The position numbers and the translations under genes are program-made. A stretch of 64,000 nucleotides of DNA from JAICSD01 sp963836665. Its GTDB lineage: Bacteria > Acidobacteriota > Vicinamibacteria > Vicinamibacterales > 2-12-FULL-66-21. The notes beneath the pieces are model-generated. The model saw only the letters and a list, made by a program, of their open reading frames with translations. It ran no database searches and was not told the DNA's origin. Location of the stretch: contig CAWIKL010000002.1 in NCBI GenBank assembly GCA_963836665.1, positions 1,736,001-1,800,000 of the forward strand, given 5' to 3'. Below, one piece after another: positions 9,100 through 16,779 of the stretch (the stretch's first letter is position 1; each line of letters begins with the position of its first letter).

Positions 9100-9573
9100 C
9101 TACTCCATCTTCCAGACGCGAATCACCACGTGGTCCGGATGGCGCTCGCCAGCGCCGACGAAAATCGCGCGTGTCAGCCACTGCAGGCGCGGCGAGGACG
9201 TCTCGAACACGGGCATGGTGCGGAAGTAGACCAGCGACGGATCGACAGCGTCCCCGGCAAGCAGCCTCGCGACGATCTCCGGTGCGGCGTGGCGGATCCC
9301 GGCGTTCTGGATGTAGACGAGCTCGTGGCGATCGGTTTCCAGCGTGTAGCGAGTGTCGAGCGCCGACACCCCGTCTGCGCGAACGATCTGCCAGTCGGCG
9401 CCGCCGTCGAGCACGGTGCCGCGCAGCTCCGGCCCTTCGAACGTGCCGCCGCGGATCGGCACGATCCGCCGCCGTCCGCCGGACACCGCGCCGATGTCGA
9501 TTGCAGGGTCGACGTGCACGGTGAGCGCCATGACGAACGTCAGTGCCGGCGGCGCCGGATCGGCCTGGCTCAT
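9100..9573 (-). CDS. DUF3237 family protein
   Basis: A 157-residue cytoplasmic protein of the DUF3237 family. The recognisable blocks are the GRRRIVPIRGGTFEG segment, GADWQIVRADG and ALDTRYTLET, then YFRTMPVFETSSPRLQWL, which is close to the family's C-terminal signature. Members form small beta-barrels; biochemical roles are largely undefined. It is the first gene of a minus-strand operon with the MFS transporter and the YCII protein. Its start at 9573 lies 53 bases from the divergent ypdA-like gene, so the short intergenic stretch 9574-9626 must carry both promoters; I see no strong -35/-10 pair there. Confidence 0.88.
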   Translation of the reverse strand: MSQADPAPPALTFVMALTVHVDPAIDIGAVSGGRRRIVPIRGGTFEGPELRGTVLDGGADWQIVRADGVSALDTRYTLETDRHELVYIQNAGIRHAAPEIVARLLAGDAVDPSLVYFRTMPVFETSSPRLQWLTRAIFVGAGERHPDHVVIRVWKME

Positions 9574-9626
9574 CGCTCGCGAGTGTAGCGCACGATCGCA
9601 GAGTTCCGACTCGATAGAATAGGTGG

Positions 9627-10643
9627 ATGCCCGAGCTGCCGCTCGACGTCGCGGTCATCGGGGCGGGGCCGGTCGGCCTCGCCTGCGCCATCGAAGCCCG
9701 TCGCCGCGGCCTGACCGTCCGAGTCTTCGACAAGGGCACGCTGGTCAACTCCATCTACGGCTACCCGACGAACATGGAGTTCTTCTCGACGCCCGATCTG
9801 ATCGAGATCGGCGGCTATCCCTTTCCTGTGCAGCACTACAAGCCGACGCGCGAGGACGCGCTCGAGTACTATCGGGGCGTCGCGGCACGCGAACGGATCG
9901 AGCTGTCGCTCTACGATCGCGTCGACCGTCTCGACGGCGAGCGCGGCCGTTTCGTTGTCGGCGCGGCGAGCGGCGATCACCTGGCACGCTTCGTCGTCCT
10001 CGCGACCGGTTTCTTCGACTTCATCAACCAGCTCGGCGTGCCCGGCGAGGATCTGCCGAAGGTCACTCATTACTACAAGGAGCCGTTTCCGTACGTCGGC
10101 CAGGACGTCGCCATCATTGGCGCCAGGAATTCCGCCGCCAAGGCGGCGCTCGACTGCTACCGGCACGGCGCCCGCGTGACGCTCGTCGTGCGCGGCGCGG
10201 CGCTGTCGGAAAAGATCAAATACTGGATCAAGCCGGATCTCGAGAACCGGATCAAGGAAGGCAGCATCACCGCCTTCTTCGGCACGACCGTGCAGGAGAT
10301 CCGCCGCGACGCGCTACTCCTGCACACTCCTGACGGGCCGCGCGAGATTACCAACCAGTGGGTGCTGGCGATGACCGGTTACCACCCCGACTTCGATCTG
10401 CTGCACCGCTTCGGCGTCACGTTCTCAGACGATGCCTGGCGAACGCCACTCTACGACGAGACGACGTTCGAGACGCGCCGCCCGGGCATCTACATCGCCG
10501 GTACCGTGTGCGGAGGTTATCAGACCGGCCGCTGGTTCATCGAGAACGGCCGCTTTCACGCGCGCCAGATCGCGGAGCATCTCGCCGGCGAGGCGGTCGA
10601 GCGCATCCCGTTCGAACAGATTCACTGGAAGACGCAGGAGTAG
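9627..10643 (+). CDS. ypdA: YpdA-family FAD/NAD(P)-dependent oxidoreductase (bacillithiol-disulfide reductase type)
   Basis: A 338-residue two-dinucleotide-domain flavoprotein. It has the FAD loop IGAGPVGLACAIEA (residues 11-24), the YpdA block NSIYGYPTNMEFFSTPDLIEI, the NAD(P) loop IIGARNSAAKAAL, and the C-terminal block IAGTVCGGYQTGRWFIENGRFH. YpdA recycles oxidised bacillithiol in Firmicutes, and some Acidobacteriota are believed to make bacillithiol. In the YpdA proteins I know, the FAD loop holds a conserved Cys (GGGPCG); here that position is Val 16, with a Cys four residues later at 20. The redox mechanism may therefore differ. No bacillithiol synthesis genes are in the window. Confidence 0.85.
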   Translation: MPELPLDVAVIGAGPVGLACAIEARRRGLTVRVFDKGTLVNSIYGYPTNMEFFSTPDLIEIGGYPFPVQHYKPTREDALEYYRGVAARERIELSLYDRVDRLDGERGRFVVGAASGDHLARFVVLATGFFDFINQLGVPGEDLPKVTHYYKEPFPYVGQDVAIIGARNSAAKAALDCYRHGARVTLVVRGAALSEKIKYWIKPDLENRIKEGSITAFFGTTVQEIRRDALLLHTPDGPREITNQWVLAMTGYHPDFDLLHRFGVTFSDDAWRTPLYDETTFETRRPGIYIAGTVCGGYQTGRWFIENGRFHARQIAEHLAGEAVERIPFEQIHWKTQE

Positions 10644-10656
10644 CGAGGGGCGAGGA
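10643..10656 (+). repeat. Two GCGAGGG-type heptamers overlapping a stop codon
   Basis: GCGAGGG at 10643-10649 and GCGAGGA at 10650-10656. The first base is the last base of the ypdA stop codon. Same unit and same sense-strand orientation as the arrays at 6491 and 11089. Confidence 0.65.
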
Positions 10657-10670
10657 GCCAGAAGCGGGAA

Positions 10671-10990
10671 TCACCTCGCTTCACCGGCTGTAGCGGCAAT
10701 TCGATTCATTTTCTCGCGCCGCATTCCGTACAGCAGTTTCTGAACCCGATCAATGGACTTGGCGAGAGGCATTGCACGTTCGCGGGACATCGAAGCGTCC
10801 AACGAGGTTGCATCACTCCCTTCCCCTCGGCGACATTCGAGGGAATCGACACGGCCGCGCGCCGCATCTGCGACACCAGCCCGAATCGCTCGCTGGCCGG
10901 GAAGTCCGCCGTCAGCTCGTAAGTGAGCGTCACCGTGTCCATGCCGACCTGCCACGCGTGCAGATCCTTGTAGGTTGCGATTTCTCCCAT
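10671..10990 (-). pseudogene. Broken four-helix-bundle (23S rRNA intervening-sequence type) protein gene
   Basis: From ATG 10990 the minus strand reads MGEIATYKDLHAWQVGMDTV, then YELTADFPASERFGLVSQMRRAAVSIPSNVAEG, which is the conserved first half of the four-helix-bundle proteins found in 23S rRNA intervening sequences and as scattered chromosomal copies. After NVAEG the frame is lost near 10830. A shifted frame continues into RERAMPLAKSIDRVQKLLYGM, which resembles the last helix, and runs to 10671. The third helix, normally a FLRIALGSLAELET-like segment, is absent, so this is an internal deletion with a frameshift and not just a sequencing slip. The family's function is uncertain; RNA or DNA binding within retroelement-like systems is suggested for relatives. 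Confidence 0.7.
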
Positions 10991-11088
10991 GGTGCCCTCG
11001 TCGGGGTACGCAGGCGCTGCAACGTTGTGCCGCAACTCGTTGACCCGCGTAGATGAGAAGCCGACGTGGCAATTCGAGGGCCAGTATC

Positions 11089-11116
11089 CTCGCCCCTCGC
11101 CCCTCGCCCCTCGCCC
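11089..11116 (-). repeat. Four perfect tandem heptamers, G-rich on the transcript strand
   Basis: CTCGCCC occurs four times in a row on the plus strand; on the minus (sense) strand this reads as G4 tracts separated by CGA. It lies 4 bases beyond the stop codon of the ADOP permease gene ending at 11121. The four G-tracts with three-base loops satisfy the usual rule for a G-quadruplex in DNA or mRNA. Confidence 0.75.
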
Positions 11117-11120
11117 CCCG

Positions 11121-13532
11121 CTACTCGCTCCGTAACGCGACGAGCGGATCGATCCGTGAGGCGCGGCGAGCGGGAAGCCATCCGGCAAGGGCGGCGACCA
11201 GCGTCAGCACGATGAGCATGGCTGCGAAGGTCACGGGGTCGGCCGGCGTGACCCCGTAGAGCAATCCGCTCACCGAGCGGCCCAGCAACCACGAGGCGAT
11301 CGCGCCAATCGCCATCCCGGCAAACGCCAGGGTCAGCGTCTGAGCCAGGATGCGCCCCTGCACGTGCGCGGCGGGAGCACCGAGCGCCATGCGGATGCCG
11401 ATCTCCTGCGTGCGCTGGCTCACCGAGTGCGCAATCAGTGCATAGATGCCCAACGAGGCGAGGACCAGAGCGAACGCCGCGAAGGCACCGAGCATCAGGA
11501 CCATGAAGCGGCGCGGCGAGACCGAGCGATCGACGAGCGCCTGCACCGGGCGGACCTCGTTGCCGTCGATGTTGTGGACAATCGGTGCCAGGGCATTGCG
11601 GATCGCGGTCACCGCCGTGGCATCGGTCAGCGCTGAGCGGACGACCAGGTCCGCCGACGGCAGATCACCGCATTGGCGCAACGGGATGTACATCTCGTTG
11701 CCGGAGCCCTGCTCGAGCGCGAGGTGCCTAACGTCGGCGACGACGCCGACGACGCGCCGTTGGGCAGCACAGGCGTTGAGCACGAACTTGCCGATCGGAT
11801 CCTGGCCCGGCCACAGCGTCCGCGCCATCGTCTCGTTGACGACGATCACGGGATCGCCCGTCGGCGTGTCCTGCGGCGCGATGTCGCGGCCCGCTTTGAG
11901 CGCGATGCCCATCGCCGCGACGTAGCCATCGCTGACCATACGAGGAAACGCCGTCGGCCCGCGGCCGCGCTCGTAGGTCACGCCCTTGGCCCGCGCCCCC
12001 CAGGTGCGGTTCTTACCGAGCGGCAACGCGTCGGTGATTCCCGCCGCTTCGACGCCGGGGATCTCGCGGACAAGGCGCAGCACTTCACCCAGATAGGCGA
12101 GCTGCTTTTCGCGCGTCGGATACGAGGTGTCCGGATCGACGCGCACCGTCACCGCGTGCGCCGGACGGAACCCGAGATCGATGTCGAGCACGCGGACAAA
12201 GCTGCGCACCAGCAGGCCGGCGCCGACGACGAGCACGCAGGCGAAGGCGATCTCGGCGACCACCAGCGCGTTGCGAAGCCAGGCGCGGCGGGTGGTTGAG
12301 CCGCGGCTTGCGTCTTTCAGCGTATCGTGCAGCGTGGATTCCGGCGCGTTGAAGGCCGGCGCGAGGCCAAAAACGATGCCGGTGAGCACGGCCAGGACGA
12401 GCGTAAACGCCAACGACGTAGCATCGGTATGTACGGAGGCGAGGAGGGGCACGTTGACCGCGTCGAGGTGCGCCAGCGCGCGCGTGCCAACGAGGGCGAT
12501 GACGATCCCGAGCGCGGCGCCGCTGCACGACAGAACGATGCCTTCGGTCAGCATTTGCGCGACGAGCCGTCCCCGCCCTGCGCCGAGCGCAGCACGGATG
12601 GCGATTTCCTTCTGCCGCGCGGCGGTGCGCGCGAGCAGCAGGTTCGACAGATTCGCGCAGACGATGAGCATGACCACAGTGACGGCGCCGGCCAGGACCC
12701 AGACCGCAGACCGCATCCGGCCGTTGACGTGCTCGGCCAGCGGCGCCACAAAGCCTTCGAACGAATTGCGCTCGGGATGCTCGCGCACCAGCTGCGCGGC
12801 GATCGTGCGAGTCTCGGCGTCGGCCTGCGCCGCGGCGACGCCTGGGACGAGCCGGCCGATCATCGCCATGGTGTTGCCCCAGCGGTTGGTTTCCGGGACG
12901 AGCGGGAACGGCTCGAAGAGGTCGAAGCGCGTTCCCGGCGCGAACACCGAACCAAAGTCGAACGACGCAGGCAGCACGCCGACGACGGCGACCGCCTCGT
13001 CGTTCAGCGTCAGCGCGGACCCGACGATCGCCGGGTTGGCGGCGAAGCGGCGCGCCCACAGGGCGTAACTGAGGAGGACGGCTTTCGGTCCATTGAACTT
13101 CGCTTCGTCGGCGGTGAAGGTGCGGCCGAGTTGCGGGCGCACGCCGAGCACTTGAAAGAAATTGTCGGACACCGGCACGGCGTTGAGGCGCTCTGGCTCG
13201 CCGCGGCCGGTCAGCATCGTGTCGCCCACGCCGTAGAAGGCGAAGTAGCCGGCGACCGCGGACAGTGTCCTGGTCCGCTCGCGCAGGTCCAGCATGTGTC
13301 CCACCTGCGTTGTCTGCCCCGAGAGTCCCGCGCTCTGCTGGTTGGCGATCCACACCAGCTGCTCCGGCCGGTCGAACGGCAGCGGGCGCAGGAGCAAGGT
13401 GTTGACGACGCTGAAGACGGTCGAGCTCGCGCCGATGCCGAGTCCGGCAATGAGGATGGCGAAAGCGGCAAACGCGACGTCGCGACGGAGCGTGCGCAAG
13501 GTGTAGCGCAGGTCGCTGAGGAGCGTGGACAT
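11121..13532 (-). CDS. ADOP-type orphan ABC permease (MacB/FtsX-like)
   Basis: An 803-residue inner-membrane protein with the duplicated FtsX/MacB architecture characteristic of acidobacterial permeases. It begins LLSDLRYTLRTLRRD, then a first membrane helix AFAAFAILIAGLGIGASSTVF, a periplasmic MacB-like domain (about residues 50-270), a three-helix FtsX block near 280-400, a second N-terminal-type segment near 415-440, a second periplasmic region and a final FtsX block near 690-800 ending RRASRIDPLVALRSE. No ATPase gene is adjacent, as is usual for this group. It lacks the roughly 80-residue soluble N-terminus present in the paralogue at 33520. Role unknown; export of lipids, lipoproteins or antimicrobials is the MacB analogy. 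Divergent from the DNA ligase gene. Confidence 0.9.
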   Translation of the reverse strand: MSTLLSDLRYTLRTLRRDVAFAAFAILIAGLGIGASSTVFSVVNTLLLRPLPFDRPEQLVWIANQQSAGLSGQTTQVGHMLDLRERTRTLSAVAGYFAFYGVGDTMLTGRGEPERLNAVPVSDNFFQVLGVRPQLGRTFTADEAKFNGPKAVLLSYALWARRFAANPAIVGSALTLNDEAVAVVGVLPASFDFGSVFAPGTRFDLFEPFPLVPETNRWGNTMAMIGRLVPGVAAAQADAETRTIAAQLVREHPERNSFEGFVAPLAEHVNGRMRSAVWVLAGAVTVVMLIVCANLSNLLLARTAARQKEIAIRAALGAGRGRLVAQMLTEGIVLSCSGAALGIVIALVGTRALAHLDAVNVPLLASVHTDATSLAFTLVLAVLTGIVFGLAPAFNAPESTLHDTLKDASRGSTTRRAWLRNALVVAEIAFACVLVVGAGLLVRSFVRVLDIDLGFRPAHAVTVRVDPDTSYPTREKQLAYLGEVLRLVREIPGVEAAGITDALPLGKNRTWGARAKGVTYERGRGPTAFPRMVSDGYVAAMGIALKAGRDIAPQDTPTGDPVIVVNETMARTLWPGQDPIGKFVLNACAAQRRVVGVVADVRHLALEQGSGNEMYIPLRQCGDLPSADLVVRSALTDATAVTAIRNALAPIVHNIDGNEVRPVQALVDRSVSPRRFMVLMLGAFAAFALVLASLGIYALIAHSVSQRTQEIGIRMALGAPAAHVQGRILAQTLTLAFAGMAIGAIASWLLGRSVSGLLYGVTPADPVTFAAMLIVLTLVAALAGWLPARRASRIDPLVALRSE

Positions 13533-13585
13533 ACCGCTTTGACGGAAGAAACGGCAACCGGGTTGGATCGATTACGATCGCGATC

Positions 13586-14668
13586 GTGGCCGAGTCCGTG
13601 ATCTCCCCTCCAATCGAGCCGATGCTGTCGAAGGTCGCGGCGGACATTCCGACGGGACCGTTTCTCTTCGAACCCAAGTGGGACGGCTTCCGCGCCGTCG
13701 TCTTTCGCAGCGGCGGGAACGTCTTCATCCAGAGTCGAGATCTGAAGCCGCTTGACCGCTATTTCCCCGAGCTGCACGACGGGCTGATCGCGGCACTGCC
13801 CGACAACTGTGTCGTCGACGGCGAGATCGTGATTGCAACGGACCACGGACTCGACTTCGATCTCCTGCAGATGCGGCTGCATCCCGCCGCGTCGCGCGCC
13901 GCGAAGCTGGCGAAGGAGACACCATCTTCGTTCGTCGCGTTCGACCTGATCGCAGCCGACGGCGAGGACCTGCGTGCGCTGCCGTTCGAGAAGCGACGCG
14001 CGCGGCTGGAGAAGCTGCTGGCGAAGGTGAAGGCGCCGGTGCATCTCACGCCGATGACGCGCGACCGAGCCGTCGCCGTCGACTGGCTGCAGCGCTTCGA
14101 GGGCGCGGGCCTCGACGGCGTGATGGCCAAGCCCGCATCCGGCCGCTACGAACCTGGCAAGCGCGTGATGTTCAAGATCAAGCACGCGCGTACCGCCGAT
14201 TGCGTCGTCGCCGGCTTCCGCTGGCACAAGGACAGCGAGGAAGCGCGGGTCGGTTCGCTGCTGCTCGGCCTCTACGATGGCCAGCGCGCGCTCCATCACG
14301 TCGGCGTGGCGTCGGCGTTCAGCACGAAAACGCGCGAGGATCTCGTGGCGCTGCTCGAGCCGCTGCGCAGTAACGCCATCAAGGCCCACCCGTGGCAGGC
14401 GTGGGCGGCGCAGGACGGATCGACCCGCATGCCCGGCGGGCAGAGCCGCTGGAGCGCCGGCAAAGATCTGTCGTGGGAGCCGATTCGCATCGCCCTCGTG
14501 TGTGAGGTGAAATACGACCACATGCAGGGCAACCGCTTTCGCCACGCCGCGATCTTCCAGCGCTGGCGTCCCGACAAGCAGCCGTCCGACTGCACCTACG
14601 AACAACTCGAAGTGACGGCGCCCTTCGAGCTCGAAAAGGTGTTCGGCGCTGCTACGGCGAACGACTGA
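13586..14668 (+). CDS. ATP-dependent DNA ligase (LigD-type ligase domain, stand-alone)
   Basis: A 360-residue ligase that would seal nicks through an adenylated lysine. Motif I is EPKWDGFRA with the nucleophile Lys 31; the DGEIVI, FVAFDLI and EGVMAK-like (DGVMAKP) motifs follow, and VMFKIKHARTADCVV is motif V. The C-terminal OB domain carries the ER-like block MQGNRFRHAAIFQRWRPDK. Length and motifs match the ligase domain of LigD or the stand-alone LigC group used in bacterial end joining. The start is GTG 13586; an ATG is not available nearby. The polymerase half of a LigD system is the next gene, 53 bases downstream on the same strand, which supports a repair operon. No Ku gene is visible in the window. 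Confidence 0.9.
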   Translation: MAESVISPPIEPMLSKVAADIPTGPFLFEPKWDGFRAVVFRSGGNVFIQSRDLKPLDRYFPELHDGLIAALPDNCVVDGEIVIATDHGLDFDLLQMRLHPAASRAAKLAKETPSSFVAFDLIAADGEDLRALPFEKRRARLEKLLAKVKAPVHLTPMTRDRAVAVDWLQRFEGAGLDGVMAKPASGRYEPGKRVMFKIKHARTADCVVAGFRWHKDSEEARVGSLLLGLYDGQRALHHVGVASAFSTKTREDLVALLEPLRSNAIKAHPWQAWAAQDGSTRMPGGQSRWSAGKDLSWEPIRIALVCEVKYDHMQGNRFRHAAIFQRWRPDKQPSDCTYEQLEVTAPFELEKVFGAATAND

Positions 14669-14721
14669 GACAGGCCGCCGTGCGTTCATCTCCGAAGGAC
14701 TGGCGCTGGTAATCTGATGGG

Positions 14722-16026
14722 GTGGCAGAGACCGTCACGCTGACCGCCGCGGGGCGCGAGATCGCGATCTCGAACCCGCACAAGGTGCTCTTCCCGCAGG
14801 CGGGGCACACCAAGCTCGACCTCGCGGGCTACTACCTGGCGACCGCCGACGGGGCGCTCCGTGGCGCGGGGAACCGGCCGAACGTGCTCGTGCGTCATCC
14901 CGACGGGGTCGGCGGAGAATTCTTCTACCAGAAGCGGGCGCCGACATCGCGGCCCTCATGGATCGATGTCGTGTCGCTGAGGTTTCCGTCGGGGCGCACG
15001 GCCGAAGAAGTCGTACCGCGTGACGCGGCGGCTCTGCTGTGGATGGCGAATCTCGCCTGCCTGGAGCTCCATCCTCATCCTGTTCGTGACGACGATCTCG
15101 ATCATCCCGACGAACTACGGGTCGATCTCGACCCGGTACCGGGCGTCGGGTGGGCGCAGATCCGCGACGTCGCGGTGGTGGTGAAGGCGGCGCTCGAAGA
15201 CCACGGGCTCACGGGCTGGGCCAAGACGTCGGGGTCACGCGGCATGCACGTATTCGTCCGGATCGAGCGGCGGTGGACGTTCACTCAGGTGCGGCGTGCC
15301 GCGTTGGCCCTCGCCCGCGACGTCGAGCGGCGTGTCCCGGCGCTCGCCACGAGCAAGTGGTGGAAGGAAGAGCGGCACGGGGTGTTTCTCGACTACAACC
15401 AGAACGCCAAGGATCGCACCGTGTGCAGCGCCTACTCGGTGCGGCCGACACCCGACGCGCGCGTCTCAGCGCCGTTGGCCTGGGATGAAATCGCTGATTG
15501 TGATCCACGAGACTTCACGCTGACGACGATGCCGGCGCGGTTTGCCGCAATCGGCGATCGGCACCTCGAGATCGATCGTCACCGCGGATCGCTCGACGCG
15601 CTGCTCGACCTGTCGGCGAGACAGGAACGCGAAGGGCTAAGCGACGCGCCGTGGCCGCCGCACTACCGCAAGCAGCCCGGGGAGGCGCCGCGCGTCGCGC
15701 CGTCGAAGCGGCGCGAGCCGAAGCATCCGCTGGTTCAGATCGGCCGCGCCCGCGAACAGACCGACGCCATGGCCGGCTTCGAGCGCTGGAAGGCGCGGCA
15801 TCCCGACGCCGCGGTGCACCTGCAGCCCGCCGACGTGCTAGTCGACCGCGAACGAGGCCGCTACCGGACGTGGACCCGCATCCGGGTCAACCTTCAGCAC
15901 GTCCCCGCTGAACTGCGCCCGCCGCAAGAGCCCCTCGATCCGGACGAAGATCCCGCCTCTGAGTGGCGGACGCCACACGGGCAGACGCGCCGGGACAAAC
16001 GGCGCCAGGCCGCGGACGATCACTAA
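14722..16026 (+). CDS. LigD-type primase-polymerase (PolDom), stand-alone
   Basis: A 434-residue archaeo-eukaryotic primase-type polymerase of the end-joining kind, which fills gaps with preference for ribonucleotides. The catalytic acids are in RVDLDPVPG (Asp 135 and Asp 137). The SGSRGMHVFV block binds the nucleotide triphosphate and DYNQNAKDRT is the family's C-terminal signature. The extra 120 residues after about position 310 are charged and contain a short conserved-looking DVLVDRERGRYRTWTRIRVNL stretch. The start is GTG 14722. It follows the ligase gene at a gap of 53 bases, so the two LigD activities are encoded as separate, probably co-transcribed proteins; a phosphoesterase domain is in neither. 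Confidence 0.9.
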   Translation: MAETVTLTAAGREIAISNPHKVLFPQAGHTKLDLAGYYLATADGALRGAGNRPNVLVRHPDGVGGEFFYQKRAPTSRPSWIDVVSLRFPSGRTAEEVVPRDAAALLWMANLACLELHPHPVRDDDLDHPDELRVDLDPVPGVGWAQIRDVAVVVKAALEDHGLTGWAKTSGSRGMHVFVRIERRWTFTQVRRAALALARDVERRVPALATSKWWKEERHGVFLDYNQNAKDRTVCSAYSVRPTPDARVSAPLAWDEIADCDPRDFTLTTMPARFAAIGDRHLEIDRHRGSLDALLDLSARQEREGLSDAPWPPHYRKQPGEAPRVAPSKRREPKHPLVQIGRAREQTDAMAGFERWKARHPDAAVHLQPADVLVDRERGRYRTWTRIRVNLQHVPAELRPPQEPLDPDEDPASEWRTPHGQTRRDKRRQAADDH

Positions 16027-16135
16027 GTCTTTTTCTGGGCGGGGCTGGCTCGCCTCGCGCCTCCCGAGGGCTCGTCCCTTCCGATCACTCGCACGCGCAC
16101 GCCAGATCGAATACCATGCATTGCCAGGAGGACGG

Positions 16136-16765
16136 ATGGCTCTCACACGGGCCGTAGCAGCCGCAGGTCTGCTCGCGGCAGCCCTCTCGGCCGGCTGTGG
16201 CAGCGCGCCGCCGGCCAAGCAAGGCCTGCACACGACACCGCCTGGGCTCGGACGGTATCCATATAGCGACGCCGATGTCGACTTCATGTCGGGCATGATT
16301 CCGCACCATGCGCAGGCGGTCATCATGGCGGGCTGGTGCGAGTCGCACGGGGCCCGCAAGGATGTCGCCACGCTCTGCGGCCGCATCGTCATCGCGCAGC
16401 GCGACGAGATCAAGTTGATGCAGCAGTGGCTGGCCGACCGCGGACTGCCAGTGCCCGATGGGACATCGACCAAGCATCACATGAAGATGCCCAATGGGAT
16501 GGAGCACGACATGCTCATGCCCGGCATGCTGACGGACGAGCAGATGGCGGCACTCGATCGCGCGCGCGGGGCTGAGTTCGATCGGCTCTTCCTCGAAGGG
16601 ATGATTGGGCACCATCAAGGCGCAATCGACATGGTCGACGTTCTCTTCAAGGCCTACGGCGCCGCGCAGGACGAAACCGTCTTCAAGTTCGCCAACGACG
16701 TCCAGGCGGATCAGTCGGTCGAAATCAATGTCATGAAGGACATGTTGGACAAAGTTCCGCAATGA
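16136..16765 (+). CDS. DUF305 lipoprotein (copper-binding, CopM-like)
   Basis: A 209-residue lipoprotein. I start it at ATG 16136 because an AGGAGGA site lies at 16126-16132; an upstream in-frame TTG has no such site. The signal ends in the lipobox LSAGC. The mature part shows two DUF305 halves: DFMSGMIPHHAQAVIMA and FLEGMIGHHQGAIDMV. The paired His-His and Met residues are the metal-binding signature of the family, whose studied cyanobacterial member CopM binds copper; copper handling here is inference. A Met/His-rich segment KHHMKMPNGMEHDMLMPGML between the halves adds ligands. The stop overlaps an upstream ATG of the next gene, so the pair is likely one operon. Confidence 0.88.
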   Translation: MALTRAVAAAGLLAAALSAGCGSAPPAKQGLHTTPPGLGRYPYSDADVDFMSGMIPHHAQAVIMAGWCESHGARKDVATLCGRIVIAQRDEIKLMQQWLADRGLPVPDGTSTKHHMKMPNGMEHDMLMPGMLTDEQMAALDRARGAEFDRLFLEGMIGHHQGAIDMVDVLFKAYGAAQDETVFKFANDVQADQSVEINVMKDMLDKVPQ

Positions 16766-16779
16766 GAAGGGGTCAGGAG

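Noticed and set aside
12085..13728. A 547-codon minus-strand frame in another register of the ADOP gene
   Set aside because: Same strand but different frame from a permease with correct helices and ending; it is a GC-rich shadow.
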